NCBI GenBank assembly: GCA_020912385.1
Contig: CP087221.1
Location: forward strand, 124,001 to 188,000
Direction: 5' to 3'
Length of the DNA stretch: 64,000 nucleotides
Source: Neofusicoccum parvum
Taxonomy: Eukaryota > Ascomycota > Dothideomycetes > Botryosphaeriales > Botryosphaeriaceae
Notes under the pieces: model-generated
The model's input: the letters and a program-made list of their open reading frames with translations, nothing else
Databases searched by the model: none
Told to the model about the DNA's origin: nothing
Part shown: positions 47,792-58,723 of the stretch, piece after piece
Numbering within the stretch: position 1 is the first letter of the stretch
How the letters are laid out: the number at the start of each line of letters is the position of its first letter
Translations under genes and position numbers: made by a program

Positions 47792-48333
47792 TTATCATCC
47801 TATGCTTCCGTCGTAGAATGTTTCGTACAGTGGATTCATGGGTCAAAATCTATGCTGATCGCCTGTTTGTTCAGGGAATTACATCGTTAGATGGTGAGCT
47901 TCAGGCTTTGAAAGGCTGCCTGAAAGACGCGGTGAGGGGTCTGTGCTTAGCAGGTTGTCCCTGGGAGTCATCATGCAAATGAGTAGACCGAAAAGGCACA
48001 ACCGTTGAGTGCTGCAACTGGACTTAAATTTCTTTTCGCCTTTCGCATTCTTTCAGATTTCTAACATTTACGCTTTCTCTGCTTTGATTTTTATCTCTTG
48101 CAAAGAGTGTTACAGGTGACTGTGTGCACGAAGAACTCCACAGCGTCTCAGCAAAACGAAACGTCAGATTGATGATATAGAATCGAAACAATAATTCAAT
48201 AAAAGAGGCCTGACAAGCGAATCTCGGCCGGCGGGCGGGCAGTCGGGCGTGGAGAAAACCCAAGAGCTCGACCCACCAGCCTACAAGCAACGAACCGAAT
48301 CTGTGAATGGAAACCCACTACCTCCTCCTCTCC
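47792..48333. other. Spacer, no gene seen
   Basis: Rest of the duplicated flank of the tRNA copies (to about 47840), then AT-rich spacer up to the 3' end of the cysteine-rich gene. Confidence 0.4.
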
Positions 48334-48981
48334 TCACCAACAACGATCCCACTCATTAAAATGCGGCACCTCGTCCTCGTCCTCGTCCTCCTTCTCCTCC
48401 TCACCGACCTCCCCAAACATCCTCAACAAATCGCGCGTCAGACTCTCCGCGCACCCAGCCTCCATGCACCGCACCACCCGCTCCTCACAACCCCAGCACA
48501 AGCTCTCCGTAGACGTCCTACTGCGGCACAGCAGCGGGAGCTTCTCAACCTCCCAGCCGCACCCCCAGCACCCGGGCCGCACACCACGATCGAGCTCCCG
48601 GCGGACGTCAGCGAGGGACGTCGTCACCGCAACCTCCGCGATGCTCCGGACAGCGGGGGCGGCGGGCGGCGGGGCGGCGGGGGAAGGCGTTCTGGTCGCG
48701 GTCACCAGGGTGAAGGGGACGGTGTTGTTGCGGGCGCGTTTCGTCGTTTTTGTTGGCGGCCGCGGCGATGTGGTGGCCGATTGGGCGCGCTCGCGTGGAG
48801 GCGAGGGAAGGATGGTTCTGCATAGGTGCGGGTTCGGGGTGCGGGCGGTGGGCTCGCTGCTGAGGGCGTAGGGGGATCCGGGGGTGGTGCGGGCGGTGCG
48901 TTGGGGTGGGGGTGGGGGTGGGGGTGAGTGGCTATCGTCTTCGTTGTCGAAGAACGGGGTTTTGAAGTGTTTGATGACCAT
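48334..48981 (-). CDS. Cysteine-rich protein of unknown function
   Basis: A single exon encodes 215 residues. The first 120 residues are disordered and rich in Pro, Thr, Ser and Arg, with a run of seven prolines. The C-terminal part has a compact cysteine cluster, CWGCGWEVEKLPLLC then CWGCEERVVRCMEAGC, suggesting a small zinc-binding fold, and an acidic end (GEEEKEDEDEDE). I do not recognise the family. Codon use and the ordered cysteine spacing favour a real gene over a chance frame, but no intron or homologue supports it. Confidence 0.55.
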   Translation of the reverse strand: MVIKHFKTPFFDNEDDSHSPPPPPPPQRTARTTPGSPYALSSEPTARTPNPHLCRTILPSPPRERAQSATTSPRPPTKTTKRARNNTVPFTLVTATRTPSPAAPPPAAPAVRSIAEVAVTTSLADVRRELDRGVRPGCWGCGWEVEKLPLLCRSRTSTESLCWGCEERVVRCMEAGCAESLTRDLLRMFGEVGEEEKEDEDEDEVPHFNEWDRCW

Positions 48982-49697
48982 GGTTGCTCTGTTGGTTGGT
49001 TCTGGTCCTGGTGTAGAGGTTTTGTAGCGTTGTGGACTCTGACGGTTGAAGATAGCGTTGTGGAAAAGTTTTGTTTGAGAGAACGGGAAGCTGGAGCGGG
49101 TTTTTATACCTATGTACCAGTGGGTATGACGGTCTGTGGTGTAATCGAAATTTCTGCGCGCTGAATGATCGTTGCTGTTGTTGGGAATGGTACCGTACCA
49201 AGGGACTTACTATAGTATCCGTGGTACTGAGACGCATCATCAGACCACCCTGGAAGAAAATCTTCCACGTAATTCTTGATTGCAAATGAGATGCTGTCTT
49301 GGCGACTCAACGTATGAACACCTCATGATTTGAATTGTCACTCTCTTATAAGTGCATTGTGGTTGATGACCCTGTTGAAACTTCCGGACAGTTACCCGTC
49401 AACAAAGCGCACCATGGAGCAGTCGGCCCAGGAAATGCTTCTTTTTACTCGATCGCTCACCGCCGCAAATGTATCAGAGGCCACGATTTGCATCTGTTTT
49501 GAAAACGGTGACGAATAAATCACAAGTCATCATGGCCACAGCAGAATTTTGAACCTCATAGTCATGATAGGCCACTCTACAAACCCAAAACTGAATAAGA
49601 AAAACCTCCTGCGGAAATGCCCTCGGAGATCTAATGCACTTCCTGTACAGTGCATACCCTTTCAGTCCTGGTAATTGTTATTCTGCCGACTGAGGAA
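48982..49697. other. Spacer before the coiled-coil cluster
   Basis: Promoter side of the cysteine-rich gene, then AT-rich spacer to the 3' end of the first coiled-coil gene. No gene was seen. Confidence 0.4.
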
Positions 49698-50481
49698 TTA
49701 ATGCTCCATGGCTCTCCTGACCACATCCTCCCAAGGACAGCCTTCATAACATTCGGCAAGAATATTGTCCTTGACTTTCTTCAGGATCTTCTCGTTCCTC
49801 TTGATGAACGCCTCCCATTGTCCAGCCATCGAGCTTCCCTTCAACCAAGCCGGCTCATACATCATGATGAGCTCCGAAAGCTCAGTGCAGATGGTGTGAA
49901 GCTTGACGATGTCGTTCTCCATGTTTTCCTGCAATTCGTAGTTCCTCTTATCCAAATTCCGGATGTCTGTGTTCAGATCAGCCACGGACTTGCGCAGACT
50001 CTCGTTCTCTTTCCTGAACCACTTGATGCCGCCATTCTCCTTGTTCATATGCTCCAACTCCGCATGAACTTTCTTCAATTCCGCATTCTCCTGCTTCAGA
50101 TCTCTGCATTCGTACTCCAGCTTGTCGCAAACTTGTCGCGTCTTGATGATCACTTCCTTCCTTTTGGTGGCAAGCTGCTTCCAGAAAGAGACTTTGGTCT
50201 GCAGCTCCTTCACCATCACTTCTTCGGTAGCTTTGTTGATCTTCTCGTTCCCCCGGATAAAGTAGAGAAGGCTTGCACTGTCATCAGTGGTCTCCTGTTT
50301 GAATTGAGTAAGCTACTGCAAGCAGGTTCTTGACGGTTAATGTTACCTGAGAGCTGTTGCGGCGGGAATTGCCTTCGAGCTTCGCGTCCTTATCGTCGTC
50401 ATTTCCGGTATGATGTCCTACTTGAGAGAAGCGTAAGTCATGCCCTTGCTTCATCAACCCTATGGCGGCGTTCTTACCCAT
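49698..50481 (-). CDS. Coiled-coil protein, cluster member 1
   Basis: Two exons (50481-50347 and 50294-49698) encode 243 residues. The first exon supplies 45 residues of disordered, charged sequence ending RRNSSQ, and the intron is phase 0. The second exon is almost wholly helical, with heptad-like patterns from about residue 70 to 175 (for example VCDKLEYECRDLKQENAELK). It ends with a less charged segment, WLKGSSMAGQWEAF...ECYEGCPWEDVVRRAMEH. No known domain was recognised. It is the last of eight consecutive coiled-coil genes on this strand and shares the small-first-exon, phase-0 layout. Confidence 0.75.
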
Positions 50482-51755
50482 CGTGGCGGCGTCGCTGACA
50501 ACAGTTCGCTCAGTATGGCCGTATTTTAGAGGAATCTGAGAGCGTTGCCCGAGAAGAGAGCTCGTAAGATTCTTGGCGATAACACTTGAATGGTAGTGTT
50601 AACCCCAGTTTCAATGTGGAGTGGAGTGTTGGAGAATGAGACTGCTTTATATGCGCAGCAGGGGCGCCCTGCACGTGACAATGCATGCTCAGCGGGAAGG
50701 TGCAGTCCTGAGACACAATCTGCTCAGACAAACCCTGACAATGGGTTTAAGTGAATGAGACAGTATCATGGAATGGACGGCTTCAACTCAAACAGAATGC
50801 TTTTGAAGGGGAGTCCAAACATTCGCCCGAATGTTCCAGAGATAAGTTTCTGTATAACGTGTTTCACCATTCTAACAGCAGAAAGCACCATAACGGTAAA
50901 CGGTGTTCTATGTGTCAGTCGCGCTGCTGGTATCGATGGTTGTACCTAGATAAAGAGTAGAAGTAGCAAACACCACCCGCTTGACAAACATTCCTGCTCA
51001 ACAAGTCTCCAACTCCGACCCATGAAGATTCAGCCTCCTTTGTGATTCCAACCTTTGGATCTCGGTGGCGAAGTTTTATTCGTGATCCATACTACAACGG
51101 GATTTAACTCGTTTTCCGAAGTGTAGTGTATTCTGTAGTCAACAAACAACACGGTCAACTCAAAGCGTCCTGATCAATGGAGACTCTCGTTCTGTGTATG
51201 TACTAAGCAGGCGTTATAGAAATCTACCCTTCAAGAGTGGCAGTGAGCTTTTCGCTGTCGTCTGCCTCGAATCAGAGAAAGCCGGACCCATCCTCTTCAA
51301 TGCTTAACTGAGTCTTGAGTCTCGCTTCGGGCCCGCTTGTGTGCTGTGGTGACGAAATGATGACGACGCGCTCTGTGAATAATGAGCTGGTCAGCTTGTG
51401 CTCATCGTTGATGTTTTCCATGAAAGAAAGGCCGTGGTTGATACTTTGGGATTCTACCCACGAGCGCCCTTGACCACATAGCAGACGCGTGATTGTGCCT
51501 TGTCGGAAGAAAATGCCACCCTAACAGAAAAGAGCTTTTCTCCGCTGGGCGCTCTGAACGTCCATCACATACCCTTCGGAAACCTCATCGTCATTCCTGC
51601 AAGCGCATACAAAGTCAAAGAATCGATCCGGTTGAGTAAATCACACTTCATCGATGATATATTTGGCTAATTTCCCGATCCAGGAGAGCTATAACGCTGG
51701 CATGTCAGCCAGCTCTGTGTACTTGACTGATCTCCCCAGCAGCCCTCCTCGCAGT
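50482..51755. other. Spacer within the coiled-coil cluster
   Basis: About 1.3 kb, AT-rich at the centre. It includes the probable promoter of member 1 (TTTATATG near 50645). No intact gene was recognised. Confidence 0.4.
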
Positions 51756-52844
51756 CTACGGACCAAAATGCTGCAGGGAAGCCTGCTGCATAATCTGCTG
51801 AGCAACCTGCTGAGCAGACGGCGGACCACCCTGCTGCGCCATCTGCTGCACAGCCCTCTGCGCCGCATCGTGCGCCGCCTGGTGCGCCAACCGGCCAATC
51901 TCCCTCATCGCCATCGCATTGGCTTTTGCCACCACCTCCTCCCACCTCCGCTCCCCCGAGATCTCCTCCCTCACATGCATCATGTACAGCTCGTTGCTCT
52001 GGACCCAAGCCTCGAAGCCGCGGCGCTGCCCGGCGTCGGCGTAGACGGCGCCGCCAAACGACCGCATGAACTCCTGCTGGCGGCCGCCGATGCCGTGCAG
52101 CGCGACCGCCATCTCGGTGCGCGCGGCGAGCGCGCCGCACACGCGCACGTTCTCGCCGCGCAGCGCCGTGTTCTCGCGCTGCAGCTCCGCGATCGTCTTG
52201 TTGCGCTGCAGCACCACCGCGTTCAGCCGCGTCAGCTCGGCCGTGCGGTTGCTCTCGCGCGTCGCCGCGCGCTGCAGCTGCGTCACCTTCTCCTGCAGCC
52301 GCTGGACGCTCGTCGTCGTCGTGTCGCTGCCACCCGAGGTCGCCGGGCTCTGGCCGATGAGGTCGAGCGAGGACGAGGCGCGGTTGCCGGGGCTGCGCCG
52401 GTGGTTCTCCTTGCCGCCCGGTGGCTTGTACAGGACGAGGTCGAGCGGGCGGGGAGGTAATGAGAGGCGTCTGTCGGTCTCGCGGCGCCTCTCGAGCTTG
52501 TAGTCCGTCGCCTCGGGCGACTCGTAACGGTCCTCGAGCGCCATTTTCTGGTGGTTGGGGAAGAGCTCACGGCGCTGCTTCTGCGGGGAAGAGTTCTGCT
52601 TGCGGAGAGAAGAGTTCTGCTGCTGATACTGGCGGCGACGCGGCGACGGACGGCTCCTGGATGCGGGGCGCGGGTCTCGAGGACTGAGAGGCGCGCGCTG
52701 GAGGGGGACGCCGCGGAGGACGCGTGCGGTCAACGGCGGGTACCTGTCCGTCGAGCGACGCTGATGCTGCTGGTGTAGCTCGGAGGCAGACTGGCGCTGC
52801 CTCCGAACGCCAGAGTGGTGTCCGGACAAGTTGCTGCGCGTCAT
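51756..52844 (-). CDS. Coiled-coil protein, cluster member 2
   Basis: A single frame of 362 residues. Residues 1-190 are disordered and rich in Arg, Ser, Gln and Pro (SSLRKQNSSPQKQRRELFP). Residues about 190-250 form a coiled coil (TSVQRLQEKVTQLQRAATRE and RNKTIAELQRENTALRGENV). Then follow a shorter helical region around GFEAWVQSNELYMMHVREEI and a Gln/Ala-rich C-terminus ending QQIMQQASLQHFGP. This is the most GC-rich and most Arg-rich member and the largest apart from the frame-broken member 4. It may be a more ancient or unrelated gene. An ATG at codon 101 (MALEDRYESPE) is a possible alternative start. Confidence 0.7.
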   Translation of the reverse strand: MTRSNLSGHHSGVRRQRQSASELHQQHQRRSTDRYPPLTARVLRGVPLQRAPLSPRDPRPASRSRPSPRRRQYQQQNSSLRKQNSSPQKQRRELFPNHQKMALEDRYESPEATDYKLERRRETDRRLSLPPRPLDLVLYKPPGGKENHRRSPGNRASSSLDLIGQSPATSGGSDTTTTSVQRLQEKVTQLQRAATRESNRTAELTRLNAVVLQRNKTIAELQRENTALRGENVRVCGALAARTEMAVALHGIGGRQQEFMRSFGGAVYADAGQRRGFEAWVQSNELYMMHVREEISGERRWEEVVAKANAMAMREIGRLAHQAAHDAAQRAVQQMAQQGGPPSAQQVAQQIMQQASLQHFGP

Positions 52845-53910
52845 GGTGAAGGTTCGCGGCGCAGCGATGCTCAGACGTGACTGAAAGTGCAGGGTTTAGG
52901 GCGCTTCGAAGATGCGGGCGTGGAGAGGGGTGGCTGGCTTACCTTGTCTCTCTGGTAAAGAGCTGTTGAGGGAGTGGAAGGCACAGTGGAGTGTGGACGA
53001 GGAAGTCGAGGTCGCGGTCGAGGTCCGGGCGCTGGCTCAGGATAGGAAGTCACTTCACGCCGCACGCAGCTCTGAGCCTGCAATGCTGTCGCCTTGGGCA
53101 ACGCAGGCTACAGAGGGGACCGAAGATATAGCTGAATTGATTTCAAGCCGAGCAAGCAGCCGCCCGTTGATAAACACATCGCACAAACCAATGCAGGTCA
53201 CTGGCAGGCGTTTGCTGGTGCCGCGGATAGGCAAAGGCGCGTTACCACAACCCACTTAGCAGGGCTACTGATAGGTCTAATATCAACTCGAAGAGAACTA
53301 CGCACTATATTCATAAGCCCTGCATCCTCCATCCAACTGCTCCACTGTGAACCGCCATCTCAGCCGAGCCCATGCGGCCATGCCGTCCTCCGTCTGCACC
53401 ATTCACAAGCGTAAACAAACCACGCTTAGCGAATGGAAGAAGCGCTATTCTCTTCAACACGCGTACTCACAGCTGATCAAAGTTCGGGTTGACGGCATCC
53501 TTCCGTGTGACCTGACTTGGAAGGTTCTTCAGGGGTCTGGCGCGATGTTTAGTTCCCATCTCGTCCTTTTAAGCTGTATCCTTTGTCCATCTCTGGAGAT
53601 CTATTGTACTCCGAAGACTTGCGAAGTTTCGTGCAGAAGTTGGGGCAAGGTGCATGTTGGTCAGAACAGAATACGGGCTGAAGCGGCAAATGTTGCAAAG
53701 AGCATATGCATACGAAGTTGAAGATCAGTGGAGCTTGGGCAATTTCGATGATTGATATATTTTGGTTCATGTAGAGAAGCGCATTCTCATGGCTAAAGCG
53801 GCTATTTATCAACCCGGCCATGGGATGGTATGTTCCCGCATTGTCAACCGTGCATCTACCATCAAAGCCGTCGAGTGTCAGAGCACCAGGAACTTTTGCT
53901 TTGCTCTGAC
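52845..53910. other. Spacer within the coiled-coil cluster
   Basis: About 1.1 kb; frames are short and overlap on opposite strands. No gene was recognised. Confidence 0.4.
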
Positions 53911-54499
53911 TCAGTAATGACCAGCAATGACCATGTCGATTGTCTTCTCGAGGTGCTGGACATCAAGCTCGATCTCCAGAATTCGAGCCAGAATGAGCTC
54001 CTTCATCTCGTGATGCGCAGAGAGTAGCATCGAGCTCTTGACATGGCCAGAGAGGTCTGTGATAGTATCCTTCGTAGCGTGGCTAAGGATGTAGTTCATG
54101 TGCTTCAGAGCCTCGATTCCACCCGCGGAAATCTTACCACCTTCCTCATGCTGCTTGACGCGTTCCTTGAGGCGGACAACCTCCTCGCTCAAGGCATCGG
54201 CACGGGCGGTCTCCATATCACGCTGTTTGGTGCGCTCCTTCAACTGGGCAACCTCCTCACTCAAGGCGTTGGCGCGGGTGAATTCGGAGTCGCGCTGCTT
54301 GCGGAGCTCGACGATGACGGCTTGGTGCTCGGCGCTCTCCTGCAAAGTCTCGTCCAGACGTCCGATGAGCTGTAAGTGCAGACAAGTTTAGACAGACACT
54401 GTGAGTAGATGTGCGAGGAAAACGTACATTGATCTGTCCTTGGGATCCGCGAGACTTGCGCTTCTTTCCCGCAGACGTTGGTTGAAGAGGGTCGGTCAT
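53911..54499 (-). CDS. Coiled-coil protein, cluster member 3
   Basis: Two exons (54499-54428 and 54369-53911) encode 176 residues. Exon 1 encodes 24 residues including the basic patch GKKRKSRG, a likely nuclear signal. The intron is phase 0 with GTACGT and CAG ends. Exon 2 is a coiled coil containing two near-identical 18-residue blocks 24 residues apart, RANALSEEVAQLKERTKQ and RADALSEEVVRLKERVKQ (residues about 56-97). The C-terminal 70 residues are helical but less regular, ending EKTIDMVIAGHY. Exon layout and the basic patch just before the intron resemble members 6 and 8. Confidence 0.78.
54151..54276 (-). repeat. Internal coiled-coil repeat in member 3
   Basis: Two adjacent units of about 72 nt each encode nearly the same heptad block (RA-N/D-ALSEEV..LKER.KQ), suggesting recent internal duplication. 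Confidence 0.7.
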
Positions 54500-55020
54500 G
54501 GTGGTGGCTGCTCGTCAATAGAAGAGCCAGTCGAGAGGTTGGATGGAAAGGTAAGATTCTGGAGAGAAGATGGGCTGGGATTTGTAGGGAAAGCACGCGA
54601 ATATGCAGGCTCCACGTGACATGACTTCACTTGCGTTTCTTGCTGCGCCACAATCACCCGTCCGTGTTTGAAGCATTTATGTAGACCTGCAGACTTATCA
54701 TAAAATCGTACTTAAATGTCTAGGCGTATGCTTCAACTGCCCACGCATAGATCGGCTCCCGCAATGGGCGTTTGTTCACAAAACTTCCTTGTAGTGAAAA
54801 GCTCTTAAGTACTAGCATTCGCACTCATAAGAAGAACTTCTCTAATGCCATAGCAGCTTGATACTTTATCAAAGGCTCGCAGATTGTGTGTAGAGGCCCC
54901 AATTTCCCAACCACTACGCCGAACCCAAGACAAGACAGCCAGCTTCCTCCTTTCCGAGAACTTGCCCGTACCACTGCATATCCTCAACGGAATTATCACG
55001 TTGACTCACCAGTGTACCAT
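54500..55020. other. Spacer within the coiled-coil cluster
   Basis: About 0.5 kb holding the probable promoter of member 3 and the 3' side of member 4. No gene was seen. Confidence 0.4.
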
Positions 55021-56280
55021 CTACTGTAGACCACGTCCTCTGGCTTCAAGATCCGCGTGAGGGGGGCCATGACTAGTGGAATAGTACTCGTAGGCCGACG
55101 GGATGTACTGGGCGAACAACGGGCCTGAGTGGTGGTTGAATTGGCTGGGTCCCGATGTGGCACGCTTCGTCTGGGACTGCATGTACTCCTTGAGCATGAA
55201 GACGTCCTTCTCCAAAGCGCTGACACGTGTGTTCTCGCCGTGTTCGTGTTCGTGACAGAGCGTCGTATTCATAGCCTCATGATCGCGTACCTCCTGGGAG
55301 AGAGCAGAGATAGTCTCGCGATCCTAGCGTTCCGATCATGGGCCTCCCTGGCGGTGGTAGACATCTCCTCTATGATGATCTTGGTGTGCGCGTTCTGAGC
55401 AGTGATTTTTCCCTTAACTTATCGGTGTAAGACTTGCGCTGGTCGGCTTCCTTCATCAAAGCTTCAGCTCGGGCAGTTTGATGCTGAAGCTTACTTGTCA
55501 GCCCATCGATGGTGGACTCCTGTCGGGTAACCTTCTCATGCAACGCGTCGGCGCTTGCAGTGAGGTTGGAGACGACCTCATGCAATTGCTGAGCCTTGGC
55601 AACCGCAGCGGCAGCTGTAAAGCCCGCATGGAATCCGTCTGACTTCTCAAGGCGCCTAACCAGGTGCTTCTTCTTGCCCCTGTCATCAAGGCCTTGTTGC
55701 TGAAGTAGAGCCTTGAGGTTCTTGAAACTCATCTGTTCGTAAGGCTTCATGTTACCGGATGACGTAGGAAAGGTAAGTACCGACTCGAAGCTTTTGTTGG
55801 TAAGCTCCGTATTCGAGATCTTCAACGCGGAAACCTTCTCAACCAGGAGGTTGTTGCGGGTGGTCGCAACATCAAAGTTCTTGTTGAGCTCCAACAGGGC
55901 AGTATTCGAAGCTTGAAGTTTCTGGATTATGTCCTTGATCTGGGCCGCATCGGTGTCTCGCTTCATGCCGGAGATGACCTTCTGCTTGACGGCCTCGTCG
56001 CGCAGCATTCTGACTTCGGTCATGGCGTCGTCACGCTGCTTGCAGGACTGCAGGAGATCGAGGCTGATTCTATAGAGGCGACCGGACATCATTATGATGC
56101 GTAGTTCGGGCTGTAATTGAACCCAGGGTCATTAACTATAGAACATAGGAAGGCGAGGTAGTGGGTTGGACATACGTCGTCTTGCTCCTGGAGTTCAAGC
56201 GAGACCTGAGACTCATCCTTCAGAGAGGATTCGTCGGAATCCATGTCGGCTAGAGCGTAGTCTGATGCCTTGCGTGGCAA
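55021..56280 (-). CDS. SAP-motif coiled-coil protein, cluster member 4, two apparent frameshifts
   Basis: Exon 1 is 56280-56176 (35 residues, acidic), followed by a phase-0 intron; exon 2 starts at 56110. After a coiled coil (LRDEAVKQKVISGMKRDTDA and later) comes a SAP-like motif, SFKNLKALLQQQGLDDRGKK then HLVRRLEKSD (55643-55732). SAP motifs bind AT-rich DNA in nuclear proteins. A second coiled coil follows. The frame then breaks twice: near 55406-55412 (A run on the - strand, next to LREK) and near 55324-55326 (a GG pair, next to HDRNAR). Restoring neither base leaves a stop at 55370; yet the downstream frames continue as good coiled coil (EAMNTTLCHEHEHGENTRVS and LEKDVFMLKEYMQ). Each break looks like one lost base in a homopolymer, so sequencing error and early decay are both possible. 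Confidence 0.7.
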
Positions 56281-56731
56281 GGGACCGTGTGGTGTGTGGT
56301 GGTGGTTGAGAGGAGGAGGAAGAGAAAAGTCCGGAATTTATGTCACCTGCGGAGCATGGACCACTTGGCGCCGGTCGGGCCCGTGTGATGGATCAGGGCA
56401 CGGCGGAGCCACCGCTCCCGCGCTACTGGGTTGTGAAAGCACTGCATCAAGATGTGCGACTATTGGTTCCCGCATACCAGAGAGAGAATGAGCTAATCCG
56501 CCGTCAACTGAACTATGCAACTCATGGACGAATTCAAGCTAGACATGGCTTCTACGCAGCAAGAACCGTCAAGTCCCCACACTACACCCATGTCGTCTTA
56601 CATCTATGCAAATGAGCAAATCCGAGGACTCTGCATCACCCACCCGTCTCACCCGCGTTGCAAAATACCCCCTCCATCTCGCAGCCCGTCGCTACGCCCG
56701 TTAATCCCCATCCACCTCCATCGCATCGTGT
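56281..56731. other. Spacer within the coiled-coil cluster
   Basis: About 0.45 kb; promoter side of member 4 and 3' side of member 5. No gene was seen. Confidence 0.4.
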
Positions 56732-57301
56732 CTAAGCCGCACCAGAGCCCCTCCTCTTCCCCTCCAACTCGCGTACCCGGCCCTCCAAAACCCGCATATT
56801 CTCCACTGCCTTCTCGATCAGCTTCACCACGTCCTCCTTGAACTTGAGACACGCCTTCTTCTCCGCCTCCAGATCCTCCAGCTGCTGCGTCATCGCCGCC
56901 TCCGCCGCGACACACTTGCGCGTCGCCGCCTCCAGCTCCGGCAGAAGATCCTCGGCGGTCTTGGGCTTCGTCCAGAGGCCGACGCTGAGTTGGGGCTGGA
57001 CGGGGCCGGCGTGGTTGGGCTCGGGGCTGGCGGCGCTGTCACGCACAAGTGAGGTGGTGTCGCCGTTGTTGGAGCGGGCGGTGGCGGTGGTGCTTGCGCA
57101 CTGGCCGCAGTTGTAGTCGGGGCTGAGAACTAAGGGCAGCATTGTGGAGCCTGCCGCGCGGTTGATGGGGTTGGGCGTCTGGTCGTTGCTGCCGGAGCTG
57201 GGCGTGACGGTCTGGGTGCCGCTGGTGGTGAGGTTGTAGGTAATAGGAAGGGTCTGCGTGGCCTTGTTGCTGGGGGCGCAGCTGCTGCTTTCGGCGGGCA
57301 T
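56732..57301 (-). CDS. Coiled-coil protein, cluster member 5
   Basis: An uninterrupted frame of 189 residues from the ATG at 57301. Residues 1-115 are Thr/Ser/Asn/Pro-rich and probably disordered (NKATQTLPITYNLTTSGTQT). The C-terminal 70 residues form a coiled coil: EDLLPELEAATRKCVAAEAA, LEDLEAEKKACLKF and VENMRVLEGRVRELEGKRRG. The frame is open to 57598, with an upstream ATG that would add a His/Arg-rich stretch; I prefer the internal ATG because the added part looks noncoding. No domain was recognised. Confidence 0.65.
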   Translation of the reverse strand: MPAESSSCAPSNKATQTLPITYNLTTSGTQTVTPSSGSNDQTPNPINRAAGSTMLPLVLSPDYNCGQCASTTATARSNNGDTTSLVRDSAASPEPNHAGPVQPQLSVGLWTKPKTAEDLLPELEAATRKCVAAEAAMTQQLEDLEAEKKACLKFKEDVVKLIEKAVENMRVLEGRVRELEGKRRGSGAA

Positions 57302-57926
57302 GTTTGCAGTTGGAGGATGTGACGCGGGTTTGAGGGTCTTCGTGTGGAGTGCGGTGTGTAGCAAGCTTTGCAGGAGAGAACTTAAAGCGCCAAGAGTGGC
57401 CGGGTCGAAGTTTGCGCGGGAGTGTGAGTGCCGAAAGTGACGCGGGTTGCTACGTGTGGTGGGAGACTTCCCGCTGTGGCGCCGCGAATCATTCACTTGT
57501 TGTCGTTGGAGAGTGGTAGATGTAACATTTCGATCGTTGGTGACAGGAACACACACAATACAGCTGCAAGAACGTTTTGGGCTTAGCGTGCGCCCCAAAA
57601 TGTGACCGACTTTTCTCGCCTACCTCGTACAGCAGTCCTTGCTATGGAGGGTCACTGATGCATGGGAAAAATGGAATTTCAATATTGATTTAAGCTTTCC
57701 TTCATGATTTCTCACGATATGAGAACGTCGAGCATTCTCCGCATCGCCTGAAGCTAAGTAGATCACTACCGTGAAAGTCTGCCCCTCAATGCTGTTGAAC
57801 CTACTGTGTTCACCTGACTGAACTCCAAGCCCGTTGCGCCCCAGAAAACAAATCAAAGAGGGCTCTTGCCCACTCCCATCTTGTCGTGCCTTTTCAACCA
57901 GGATTGAGCCTCAACGTGGCAGTTGA
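57302..57926. other. Spacer within the coiled-coil cluster
   Basis: About 0.6 kb of promoter and 3' sequence between members 5 and 6. No gene was seen. Confidence 0.4.
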
Positions 57927-58723
57927 TCAAGCACGTCCCAATGTCTCGATTTGAGACTCCAACTCTGCAGTCTTTTTCATCATAGCCTCCTTGACCTTCC
58001 GGACTTTTTTCTCCTCACTCATTTGTTCCATCCTGATCTGCTTCAACACAGTCTTCTGCTCTCTGATTTCGGCCTTGGACTCCTTGACCGAGCATTTGAG
58101 TATGTCGTTTTCCTCGCGTAGAGGCTCATTGGTAGTGCGCGCTTTCTCAAGTGCCTTCGTCACCTTGTCAAAGTCCTTCGCCCTCTGGCTGAGATATGTT
58201 TGACGTTCACGCTCGCGCTCGACCAACTGTGCCTGCTTCTGCTCTGCTTCTGCAACAATCCGAGAGAGTTCCGCCTCCTTGTCGTCAAACCTCTTACGCC
58301 AGTGAATGTTCTGGTCTGCCTTTGCACTCAGCATTGTCTGGGCAGCTTGTTTCAAAGCAGCGTCTTTCTCGTTTATCAACTGTTCAGTCTTGCTTGCAGC
58401 CTCCTTCAGAATGTCCGCGAGCTTTATCGCCTGGGCTTTTTCCAAGCGTGCTGCATGTGCCTCACTCTCTGCTCGATCGCGGTCCGCAATGGCCTGCTCG
58501 TAGTTCTGGCGTATAGTGTCTAGACTATCCTGGAGCTTTGTGCGTCGGAATTGTTAGTGGATTTAGTGAACGAAGAAAGAGGGGGGAAAAGTTAGAAGCT
58601 CACATTCGACCTCTTGGCCGATGGCTGTTTTGTCAGCTCAGCCTGAAGTGAAGTCCTCTTGTGTTCAATGGTGGCCTGCTCTGGTAGAGGTCTCTTATCG
58701 TCATCAGAAATTGGGAGGTCCAT
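57927..58723 (-). CDS. Coiled-coil protein, cluster member 6
   Basis: Two exons (58723-58604 and 58535-57927) encode 242 residues. Exon 1 gives 40 charged residues ending TKQPSAKRSN. The phase-0 intron has GTGAGC, a CACTAAC branch site and AAG. Exon 2 is helical throughout, beginning LQDSLDTIRQNYEQAIADRD and continuing with dense heptads (EKARTTNEPLREENDILKCS, KKTAELESQIETLGRA at the end). PSAKRSN before the intron is close to PSAKKQC in member 8 and GKKRKSRG in member 3. The frame is open upstream to 58945, but the internal start matches the short first exons of the other members. Confidence 0.78.
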
